DNA of 39,393 nt from Pseudohaliea rubra DSM 19751 (GTDB lineage: Bacteria > Pseudomonadota > Gammaproteobacteria > Pseudomonadales > Halieaceae): contig NZ_KN234771.1 in assembly GCF_000764025.1 (NCBI RefSeq), positions 1-39,393 of the forward strand, written 5' to 3'. Below the pieces are notes generated by a model that saw only the letters and a list, made by a program, of their open reading frames with translations, did no database searches and was not told the DNA's origin. Position numbers and translations under genes: made by a program. Below are positions 33,006 to 39,393 of this stretch, piece by piece. Within the stretch, counting starts at the first letter, position 1, and every line of letters begins with the position of its first letter.

Positions 33006-33722
33006 TTGCCCTTTAAACGCGTTACGGCGGTGATTCGCTGGGCATGGCTCGCGATTCTCCCCCTGAGCAGCATCGGCGCCACGGCGGCACCGGTCATCGT
33101 CGAGGTTCAGGGTGCCGACGGCGAACCCATGCCCTTCGCGGTTCTCACCCTGCCCGGAAACGACAGCGGCGGCGCCGCGGCCGGCCCGGCCGTGGTCGAC
33201 CAGCGCGACAAGCGCTTCGACCCCTTCGTGACGATCGTCCGCCCCGGCTCGCTCGTTCGCTTCCCGAACAGCGACGACACCCGCCACCATGTCTATTCCT
33301 TCTCGGAGGCGAAAACCTTCGAGCTCAAGCTCTACGAGGCCAACGATGCACCGCCGGTGCGCTTCGACCGCCCCGGGCTCGTCACCCTCGGCTGCAACAT
33401 CCACGACAACATGAAGGGCTACGTCCTGGTCACCGGCGACCCGCTGGCGACCGTGACCGACGGCAACGGCGTGGCCATCGTGGATGGCGCCCGCCTTGCC
33501 GGGGATCGGCCGGCGCTGCAGCTCTGGCACCCGCTCGCCGAGGCGCCGCGCCGGCTGGCTCTCTCCGCCGCACAGCGAGCCGGCCAGGAGCCCGTGCGCG
33601 TGCAGCTGCCTTTCGCCTGGAAGGACCCGCAGGCAGCGCGCAGCAGCGCCACCCTGGAGCGGTTGCTGCGCGGCTTCGGCGAGGGTGACGGTAAAGCTGA
33701 CGGCGGTGACAATGCGGACTAG
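33006..33722 (+). CDS. Secreted cupredoxin-like (methylamine-utilisation type) protein
   Basis: A 238-residue periplasmic protein. Starting at TTG 33006 the leader reads LPFKRVTAVIRWAWLAILPL and ends near IGATAAP. The mature protein has a carboxypeptidase-regulatory-like first half and a plastocyanin-like fold with probable copper ligands H94/H95 (TRHHVYSF), C130, H133 and M136 (GCNIHDNMKGYV). Such proteins are often annotated as methylamine-utilisation proteins, though no methylamine genes are near. First gene of a four-gene overlapping operon; it overlaps the next start by 11 bases. Confidence 0.85.
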   Translation: MPFKRVTAVIRWAWLAILPLSSIGATAAPVIVEVQGADGEPMPFAVLTLPGNDSGGAAAGPAVVDQRDKRFDPFVTIVRPGSLVRFPNSDDTRHHVYSFSEAKTFELKLYEANDAPPVRFDRPGLVTLGCNIHDNMKGYVLVTGDPLATVTDGNGVAIVDGARLAGDRPALQLWHPLAEAPRRLALSAAQRAGQEPVRVQLPFAWKDPQAARSSATLERLLRGFGEGDGKADGGDNAD

Positions 33723-36027
33723 CTTCCGCGCGCGACTGCTGCTGCTTCTCCTCGCACTGCTGGCCGCCACGCTGCTTGCGACCACGCTCGCGGCCCTGCG
33801 CGCCGCGAACGACAATGCCGAGTCCCTGCTCCGCGGCGAGCTCGCCACCGTCGAGCGGGTTTTCCTGCAGCTGCTGCTCCGGGAACGGGAGCAGCTGCGC
33901 GAGCGCGGCGCCGTGCTCGTACAGGACTTCGGCTTCAAGGAAGCCATCGCCAGCGGCGACCGGCGCACCATGGCGAGCGCCCTGGCCAACCATGCAGACC
34001 GCGTCGATGCGGACCTCGCGGTACTTCTCGAGCCCGAAGGCGGGGTCATCATGAGCACGCACGAGCTGGCACCGGTGCTCGCGGCGCTGCAGGGCCGGGT
34101 CACCGGCGCCGACAGCGCGCGAAGCGTGCGTTTTGTGCTCGATGGCCAGGTCTTCGATGCGGTCCTGCTGCCGGTGGAGGCCCCGGATCTGATCGGCTGG
34201 ATCGGCGTCGGCCGTCTCGTTGACAACAACCTGCTCCTTGAGCTGCGCGGGCTCACCGGGGCCGATATCGTGCTCTTCGCCGACGGCAGCAGCGCCCTGG
34301 CAACGCTGCCACCGGACCTCGCGCCCGCCGGAGCCGGGGCCGCGTCACTGGCCACAGAGCTTCGCGAGGCGCGCTGGCTGACGCGCTCCGTGCCCCTGGC
34401 GACCGATGCGGGAGGCACGGCCGAGGCGCTGCTCACGGTCTCCCTGGAGGCGGCCCTGGCCGACTTCCGGCGGCTCCGGCTCCAGCTCGTCGCCATCGGC
34501 GCCCTGGCCCTGCTGCTCGCGGGCCTCATCGCCCTGTTTGCCGCGCGCTCGGTCACGCGGCCGATCCGCAAGCTCGCGCGCTTTGCCGAGCGCATTTCCG
34601 ACGGCGACTACAGCACGCGGACGGAGATTGCCACGGGCACGGAGTTCGACCTGCTGGCGCAGACCCTGAACAGCATGCAGGACACGGTGGCCGAGCGGGA
34701 AGCGCGCATCGTGCACCAGGCCCAGCACGACCTGCTCACCCAGCTGCCGAACCGCAATTACATCAGCGCCATGTTCGAGGGCGAGGACCGGCGCCGGGTG
34801 CCGGGGGGCCGCTTCGGCATGGCACTCATGGCGCTGGGCAATCTCGGCGATCTGACGGATCTCTACGGCAGCGACTTCAGCGACCGCTGCCTGCGCGAGG
34901 CGGCGGACCGGCTGCGCCGATCGCTGCGGCGGGGCGACCTGGCGGGTCGCGTGGGCGACAACCAGCTGCTCCTGTTCCTCGACGATCTCGAACCCGCCGG
35001 CCTCGAACCCGCGCTCGGCAAATTCCTCGCCGCCTTTGCCGATCCGCTGGAGGTGGCGGGCGTGCCCGTGGTGCTCGAGCCGCGCTTCGGCTGCGTGTTC
35101 TACCCCCAGCACGGCGCCAGCTTCGACGAGCTGCTGCGCCGGGCACAGATCGCTCTGTCCCGCGCGAACCGTGGTGCAGAACGCTTCACCGTCTACCAGG
35201 TCGGCCAGGATGAGGCGCACCTGCGGCAGATCCGCGTCGCCAACCGGCTGCGGGAGGCCGTCGAGGCCGGCGCCTTCGAGCTGCTCTACCAGCCCAAGTA
35301 CTCCCTGCGCCAGGCGCGCATCAGCAGCTGCGAGGCCCTCGTGCGCTGGCAGGACGAGGAGCTCGGGCCCGTCTTCCCCGACGAATTCATCCCCATCGCG
35401 GAACAGACCGGCATGATCACCGCGATCAGCGAAGCGGTGCTCGCCACGGCGCTTGCCGACCTGGCGATGCTGCGCGAGCACAGCGACGGGCTGGCCGTGA
35501 GCGTGAACCTGTCTGGCATCGACATCCTGAAGCCGCCGTTCATCGACCGGGTGATCGAGCAGGTCCGGGAGAGCGGCCTGCCCGCAAGCGCCGTCGTCCT
35601 GGAGATCACGGAGACAGCGATGGTCGAGGACCTGGAGCTTGCCCGGGGTCACCTGCTGCGTCTCGATGCCGCCGGCCTTGCCCTGTCCATCGACGACTTC
35701 GGTACGGGCTTTTCCTCCCTCGGCCAGCTCCGGGCGCTACCGGCCCGGGAGCTCAAAATCGACCGCAGCCTGGTACAGCCCCTCGGCGACCGCAGCGAGG
35801 ACCGGCAGATCGTTGCCTCGACCATCGACATGGCCCACCATCTCGGCCTGTCCGTCGTCGCCGAGGGGGTGGAGAACATGGAGATCGTGAACCACCTGCA
35901 CGCCATGGGCTGCGACGTCCTCCAGGGCTATTTTCTCGCCCGCCCCATGCCGGCGGAGGCGCTCGCCGCCTGGCTGGACGAACCGCCGGCGCAGGTGGCC
36001 GCGCTGGAACACCTCGCCCGTGGCTGA
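33712..36027 (+). CDS. HAMP-GGDEF(degenerate)-EAL membrane signalling protein
   Basis: A 771-residue protein. N-terminal membrane helix (~8-30), periplasmic sensor region (~35-260), second helix (~262-285, LVAIGALALLLAGLIALFA), HAMP (SVTRPIRKLARFAERISDGDYSTR), then GGDEF and EAL domains. The cyclase signature is replaced by VGDNQ at 414-418, so diguanylate synthesis is unlikely. The EAL phosphodiesterase motifs are intact: E541-A-L, NLSG, EITET, D661-D662 (IDDFGTGFSS), LKID and AEGVEN. It should therefore degrade c-di-GMP, controlled by the periplasmic domain. ATG 33712 overlaps the cupredoxin gene. The next gene overlaps its stop. Confidence 0.9.
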   Translation: MRTSFRARLLLLLLALLAATLLATTLAALRAANDNAESLLRGELATVERVFLQLLLREREQLRERGAVLVQDFGFKEAIASGDRRTMASALANHADRVDADLAVLLEPEGGVIMSTHELAPVLAALQGRVTGADSARSVRFVLDGQVFDAVLLPVEAPDLIGWIGVGRLVDNNLLLELRGLTGADIVLFADGSSALATLPPDLAPAGAGAASLATELREARWLTRSVPLATDAGGTAEALLTVSLEAALADFRRLRLQLVAIGALALLLAGLIALFAARSVTRPIRKLARFAERISDGDYSTRTEIATGTEFDLLAQTLNSMQDTVAEREARIVHQAQHDLLTQLPNRNYISAMFEGEDRRRVPGGRFGMALMALGNLGDLTDLYGSDFSDRCLREAADRLRRSLRRGDLAGRVGDNQLLLFLDDLEPAGLEPALGKFLAAFADPLEVAGVPVVLEPRFGCVFYPQHGASFDELLRRAQIALSRANRGAERFTVYQVGQDEAHLRQIRVANRLREAVEAGAFELLYQPKYSLRQARISSCEALVRWQDEELGPVFPDEFIPIAEQTGMITAISEAVLATALADLAMLREHSDGLAVSVNLSGIDILKPPFIDRVIEQVRESGLPASAVVLEITETAMVEDLELARGHLLRLDAAGLALSIDDFGTGFSSLGQLRALPARELKIDRSLVQPLGDRSEDRQIVASTIDMAHHLGLSVVAEGVENMEIVNHLHAMGCDVLQGYFLARPMPAEALAAWLDEPPAQVAALEHLARG

Positions 36028-36859
36028 TTGCCGGCCGCTCTGCCTCGCGCTGCTGCTGGCCGCCGGGCCCGCCTTCGCGCAGGGCAAACTGCTGGCCACC
36101 GGCGGCGCCTGGCAGCTCGAGGGGCAGGCCGGCGGCGGGCTCGTGCCCTGGGCCGTTATCGCGGGCTACGCTGAGGCGGGGGAATGAGGCGGCGCCGCGG
36201 GCGCCACGCGGGTCAGTGTCGATGACTTCGACCTCACCGTGGCCGGCGCCACGGTGGGTGTCGGCAACCGGCTGGAGTTCGGCTATGCCCGCCAGTCCCT
36301 GCGCGTCGCCCCGCTGGACCTCAGCATCGACCAGGATGTGCTCTCGGCAAAGTGGCGCTTCGCGGGGGACCTGCTCTACCCGGGGCTGCCCGCCCTCAGC
36401 GCCGGCGTGCAGCTCAAGCACAACCGGGACTTCACCATCCCCGAGGCCCTGGGCGCCGCCGACGACACGGGTGTCGATGCCTGGGTCGCCGCCAGCCGGC
36501 TGTGGCTGAATGCCGTGGCCGGGCGCAACCTGTTCACCAACATCACGCTGCGCGCCTCGGAGGCCAACCAGGCGGGGCTGCTCGGCTTCGGCAGGCGCGG
36601 CAGCGGGGGCAGCGACCACGAGCTCCTGCTGGAAGCCTCCGCGGGCCTCTTTCTCGACCGGCACTGGGTGATCGGCGCCGAGTACCGGCAGAAGCCGGAT
36701 AAGCTCGCCGCGGTGCGCGAAGACGACTGGGGCGACCTGTTCGTCGGCTGGTTCCCGGGCAAGCGCGTGTCCGTGGTCGCTGCCTGGGCCGACCTCGGTG
36801 ACATAGCCGGCCTGCCGGACCAGCGCGGCTGGTACCTGTCCCTGCAGGTGAGCCGGTGA
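36020..36859 (+). pseudogene. DUF3034 outer-membrane-like protein interrupted by in-frame TGA
   Basis: Reading from GTG 36020 (overlapping the EAL gene stop by eight bases) gives a signal peptide (LALLLAAGPAFAQ) and the DUF3034 start KLLATGGAWQLEGQAGGGLVPWAVIAGY, in outline. TGA at 36185-36187 (codon 56) then interrupts; the same frame continues with VDDFDLTVAGATVGVGNRLEF, LKHNRDFTIPE and a C-terminal WYLSLQVSR, all as in DUF3034 proteins. GAA-TGA-GGC could derive from TGG by one change. Either a nonsense mutation or a sequence error. The reading frame is otherwise unbroken and coding character is kept, which favours a recent event. Confidence 0.78.
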
Positions 36860-37287
36860 GCGCGCGCGGCCTGCCGCTCCTGCTCGCCGCCGTACTGCTC
36901 GCCGCCTGCGCCGGCAGCGGGGCGGAGCGGGAAGGCACCCTGTACGGGCGCCTCGGCGGCGCTGCCGGCATCGAGGCGATCGTCGATCGCTTCCTCTACC
37001 ACCTCGCGGACAACGAGCGCTCCCTGCCGCTTTTTCGCAACACGGATATCGAGCGCTTCCGGGAGAAGTTCATCGAGCACCTCTGCGAGCTGAGCGACGG
37101 CCCCTGCGCGTACAGCGGCGACAGCATGGCCGCGACCCACCGCGGTATGGACATCACCCGGGCGCAGTTCAACAGCATCGTCGAGACGCTGCAGCAGGCC
37201 CTCGCGGACACCGATACCCCCGTCGGCGCCCGCAACGCCCTGCTGGAACGGCTGGCGGCGCTCTACCGGGAGGTGGCGGAGCAGTAG
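36856..37287 (+). CDS. Group I truncated haemoglobin with lipoprotein signal
   Basis: A 143-residue globin. Start GTG 36856 overlaps the TGA of the DUF3034 gene (GTGA). A lipobox LAAC places the lipidated cysteine at C18. The 2-on-2 globin follows: TLYGRLGGAAGIEAIVDRFLYHL with B10 tyrosine Y48, and the proximal histidine H95 in AATHRGMDIT. Haem-binding and anchored to a membrane facing the periplasm. Together with the cupredoxin and c-di-GMP phosphodiesterase in the same operon, a role in O2/NO-related redox signalling is plausible but unproven. Confidence 0.9.
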   Translation: MSARGLPLLLAAVLLAACAGSGAEREGTLYGRLGGAAGIEAIVDRFLYHLADNERSLPLFRNTDIERFREKFIEHLCELSDGPCAYSGDSMAATHRGMDITRAQFNSIVETLQQALADTDTPVGARNALLERLAALYREVAEQ

Positions 37288-37430
37288 CGGCGCGGGCAGG
37301 TAGCCATGCCGCCATGGCGCGCGCCTTGCTTGTGCATCCCAGGGCGTCGATCGGATGGGCGTTTCCGGGCGTTAGAGCGCACCGGCAATAGCGCGATCGC
37401 ACCAGTTGAGTGCAGCGGGAGGACGGGATC

Positions 37431-38336
37431 ATGGAACTCACGGTCGTCGACCTGGCGACGGGCAGGGACCCGGCAGCGAGGGCGCTGGACCGCGCCCTGG
37501 CGGAGACCGGTTTCGCCGCGGTGCGCAACCTGGGCATCGACGCCGGCACGCTTGAGCGCGCCTTCGACGAGGCCGCCGGCTTCTTCCACGCCGACCCGTC
37601 CTTCAAGGCCCGCTTCGCCTACCGCAGCGCCGCCGAGAATTTCGGCTACCAGGCACCGGGGGAGGAGTACCTGGACCCCGCCGGCAGCCCCGACCTGAAG
37701 GAAACCCTGACCCTGCGCAACCTCCTGCACGGCACCATCGCGCCCGAGCGCTGGCCGTCCGCGGCCTTCGGCGCGTTCATGACAGCCTTCTACCGCGACT
37801 GCCTGGCGGCGGCCTACCGCCTGCTGCGCCTGCTGGCCACGGTGCTCGACGTGCCCGAGGATTTCTTCGTGCATTGCCACCGCGGCGAGAACGTCACCCT
37901 GCGCCTCCTGCATTATCCGCCTCTGCCCGCCGATGCCGGCCAGCTCGGCGCGGGCGCGCACACGGATTACGGCATGCTGACCCTGCTGTTCCAGGACAAC
38001 GCCGGCGGGCTGGAAGTGCGCGACGCCGGCGGCACCTGGCAGCCCGTCACGCCGGTCGCAGACACGGTGGTGATCAACGCCGGCGACCTGCTCGAGCGCT
38101 GGACGAACGGCCGCTATCGCTCTACCTGGCACCGGGTGCAGCCGCGCAGCGACGGCCGCGAGCGCTTTTCCATCGCCTTCTTCGTTGACCCGGACAGCGC
38201 AACGCGGGTCAAGGTCCTGCCAGGCTGTCTGGCGGCGGGGGAAGCGGCTCGCTTTGCGCCCATCACCGCCGGGGAGCACGTGCAGGAGCGGCTGCAGCGC
38301 TCCCACGAAGCGGCGGTGCGGCGCCCCCGCCCGTGA
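37431..38336 (+). CDS. 2-oxoglutarate/Fe(II) oxygenase, isopenicillin-N-synthase family
   Basis: A 301-residue non-haem iron oxygenase. The double-stranded beta-helix core has H177-x-D179 (AHTDYGMLTLLFQD) and H234 (STWHRV) for iron, and R245-x-S247 (ERFSIAFF) for 2-oxoglutarate. The N-terminal DIOX_N-type region contains GFAAVRNLGI and a helix FDEAAGFFHAD. GGGAGGA precedes ATG 37431. It is separate from the globin operon (144-bp gap) and overlaps the start of the following MFS gene (GTGA), suggesting enzyme and transporter work together. Substrate unknown. Confidence 0.88.
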   Translation: MELTVVDLATGRDPAARALDRALAETGFAAVRNLGIDAGTLERAFDEAAGFFHADPSFKARFAYRSAAENFGYQAPGEEYLDPAGSPDLKETLTLRNLLHGTIAPERWPSAAFGAFMTAFYRDCLAAAYRLLRLLATVLDVPEDFFVHCHRGENVTLRLLHYPPLPADAGQLGAGAHTDYGMLTLLFQDNAGGLEVRDAGGTWQPVTPVADTVVINAGDLLERWTNGRYRSTWHRVQPRSDGRERFSIAFFVDPDSATRVKVLPGCLAAGEAARFAPITAGEHVQERLQRSHEAAVRRPRP

Positions 38337-39393
38337 CCGTGCTGCGCCAGCGGCGGCTGCTCCTGGCCGGCGCCGCCGCCTGGAGCCTGTCGACGCTGTT
38401 CAGCGCCATGAGGCCGGTGCTCATCACCCGTTACGGCGAAGAGCTCGGCACCCCCGCCGCCTGGGCCGCCCTGATCGCCGCGGTGCCGTTTCTCGGCATC
38501 GCCCTGGCCTCCCCGCTCTTCGGCGCCCTGCGTGTCCGCGCCCCGGTGCGCAGCCTCGGCATCGGCGTCGGCGGCCTTCTCGTGCTCCTCGAGCTCGCCA
38601 GCGCCGCCGCTTTTGAGCGCGTCGCCCTGGTCATCGCCCTGCAGGCGCTGGCCGGCCTGTGCTGCGGCCTGCTCATGGGGGCGACGAGCCGCGTGATCGC
38701 CGTGAGCCCCGGTGCGGAAACGGCCTTCGGCATCGTCGACATGGTCGCGGTGGCGCTCATGTCCGCCATGATCGCCGGCGCCGGCCTCGCGGTGCAGCAA
38801 GGCGGCCTCGCCGGCGCCTACCTGTTCGCCGCCGCAACGGCTGCGCTGCTCGCAGGCCTCATCGCCCAGTACCCGGAAACACCGGCACTCCGGCATCACC
38901 ACGACAGCAGCCTGCCGCCGCTGGCCATGGAGCCGCGCGCCCTCGTGGTCGTGCTCATGGGCGTTGCCTTCGTGAGCTTCAGCGGCCTCGGCTTTGCGTT
39001 CATGTTCACCCTCGCCCTCGAGCACGGCCTCGGCTACGACAGCGCGGGCACCCGCATCGGGGTCCTGCTGCTGCTCTCGGCCAGCGGCTGCCTCGCCGGC
39101 GGCATGGCCTGCGCCCGCTTCGGACCCGCCCGGCCGCTGGCCCTGGCCTTCATCACCTGCGGCGCGGGCTGGTGGGTCGCCATCCACGCGGGCAGCAGCG
39201 CAGTTTTCTTCGCGGGCCTGGTTCCTGCCATCTTCGCGCTGCAGTTCTGCTTCCCGGTACTCATCGCGCTGGCCGGGCAGCTGGACGAGCACGGCCGCTG
39301 GGTGGCCATCGCGACCCCCGCCATCACCAGCGGCTTTGCCTGGGCGGCGATCCTCGCCGGCCTCGTGGCCGGCCACTGGGGCGTGCCCGCGCT
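38333..39393 (+). CDS. MFS transporter, cut by window edge
   Basis: The frame is open from GTG 38333, which overlaps the oxygenase stop, to the right edge (353 complete codons). It encodes about eleven hydrophobic helices with sparse polar loops: LLLAGAAAWSLSTLFSAMRP at the start, PFLGIALASPLFGALRV, and LLLLSASGCLAGGMACARFG. The overall form matches sugar-efflux or drug-efflux MFS proteins lacking a strong motif A. Coupling to the oxygenase implies transport of its substrate or product. The C terminus lies outside the window. Confidence 0.78.
   Translation, partial: MTVLRQRRLLLAGAAAWSLSTLFSAMRPVLITRYGEELGTPAAWAALIAAVPFLGIALASPLFGALRVRAPVRSLGIGVGGLLVLLELASAAAFERVALVIALQALAGLCCGLLMGATSRVIAVSPGAETAFGIVDMVAVALMSAMIAGAGLAVQQGGLAGAYLFAAATAALLAGLIAQYPETPALRHHHDSSLPPLAMEPRALVVVLMGVAFVSFSGLGFAFMFTLALEHGLGYDSAGTRIGVLLLLSASGCLAGGMACARFGPARPLALAFITCGAGWWVAIHAGSSAVFFAGLVPAIFALQFCFPVLIALAGQLDEHGRWVAIATPAITSGFAWAAILAGLVAGHWGVPA

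Noticed and set aside
32889..34595. Open frame of 568 codons on the minus strand
   Set aside because: Antisense to the cupredoxin and EAL genes; serine/arginine-rich shadow product.
36185..36187. TGA read as selenocysteine in the DUF3034 gene
   Set aside because: The family is not known for selenocysteine, no selenoprotein partner is near, and I saw no convincing stem-loop just downstream; a nonsense change or sequence error is simpler.
1..39393. CRISPR arrays, rRNA genes, riboswitches
   Set aside because: No regularly spaced repeats, rRNA sequence or recognisable riboswitch core was seen on reading through the window.

Overview
The window looks like a chromosomal segment of a GC-rich gammaproteobacterium, probably a free-living aquatic heterotroph. 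The order mutY - yggX - tRNA-Phe, a YaeQ protein, osmoregulated periplasmic glucan (OPG) genes and several TonB-dependent receptors all fit that group. No species can be named from the sequence alone. Almost all of the DNA is densely coding with high GC. Two stretches differ: about 7.1-10.6 kb and about 27.2-30.2 kb are visibly lower in GC, have looser gene packing, and hold mobile-element debris.

Layout. At 0-1.1 kb (minus) lie a CDP-alcohol phosphatidyltransferase and the start of a membrane protein coupled to it. At 1.3-6.0 kb (plus) come a cytochrome b561, a short MdoH-type glucosyltransferase, MdoG and MutY, with mdoH-mdoG and mdoG-mutY stop/start overlaps. At 6.1-7.1 kb are a periplasmic cupin, YggX and tRNA-Phe. 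From 7.07 to 9.90 kb a small integrated element sits in the 3' end of tRNA-Phe. It is bounded by a 42-bp perfect direct repeat, keeps only the first ~50 codons of a tyrosine integrase, and carries an HTH/PIN pair and a divergent winged-helix-nucleotidyltransferase/HEPN pair. A YefM/YoeB toxin-antitoxin pair follows just outside.

From 10.8 to 19.2 kb there is what looks like a catabolic regulon: a LysR regulator divergent from a YeiH-type putative sulfate/sulfite exporter, then a 149-residue orphan, an MFS transporter, a TauD/TfdA dioxygenase, a TonB-dependent receptor and a short-chain dehydrogenase. Two intergenic regions here share a three-half-site operator of identical spacing (11716-11762 and 12944-12990), which suggests both units are controlled by the same LysR protein. 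Uptake through the outer and inner membranes, oxidative cleavage by TauD, and export of a sulfur product would fit use of a sulfonate or sulfate ester, but the substrate is an inference.

From 19.4 to 27.2 kb are a small orphan, yaeQ, a second large TonB-dependent receptor, an Omp85-type outer-membrane protein overlapping a class I/II aminotransferase, and an MscS-type channel. The accessory stretch 27.2-30.2 kb contains relics of three different insertion sequences (IS481-like, IS3-like and IS5-like) with small orphan genes between them, including an unlisted 57-codon gene. From 30.2 to 32.9 kb (minus) come an AhpD/carboxymuconolactone-decarboxylase protein, a carotenoid oxygenase broken near its N terminus, and a DUF2141 protein. 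From 33.0 to 37.3 kb (plus) a tightly overlapping operon encodes a cupredoxin-like protein (TTG start), a GGDEF(degenerate)/EAL protein, a DUF3034 protein with an in-frame TGA, and a lipoprotein truncated haemoglobin. The window ends with a 2-oxoglutarate/Fe(II) oxygenase coupled to an MFS transporter cut by the edge.
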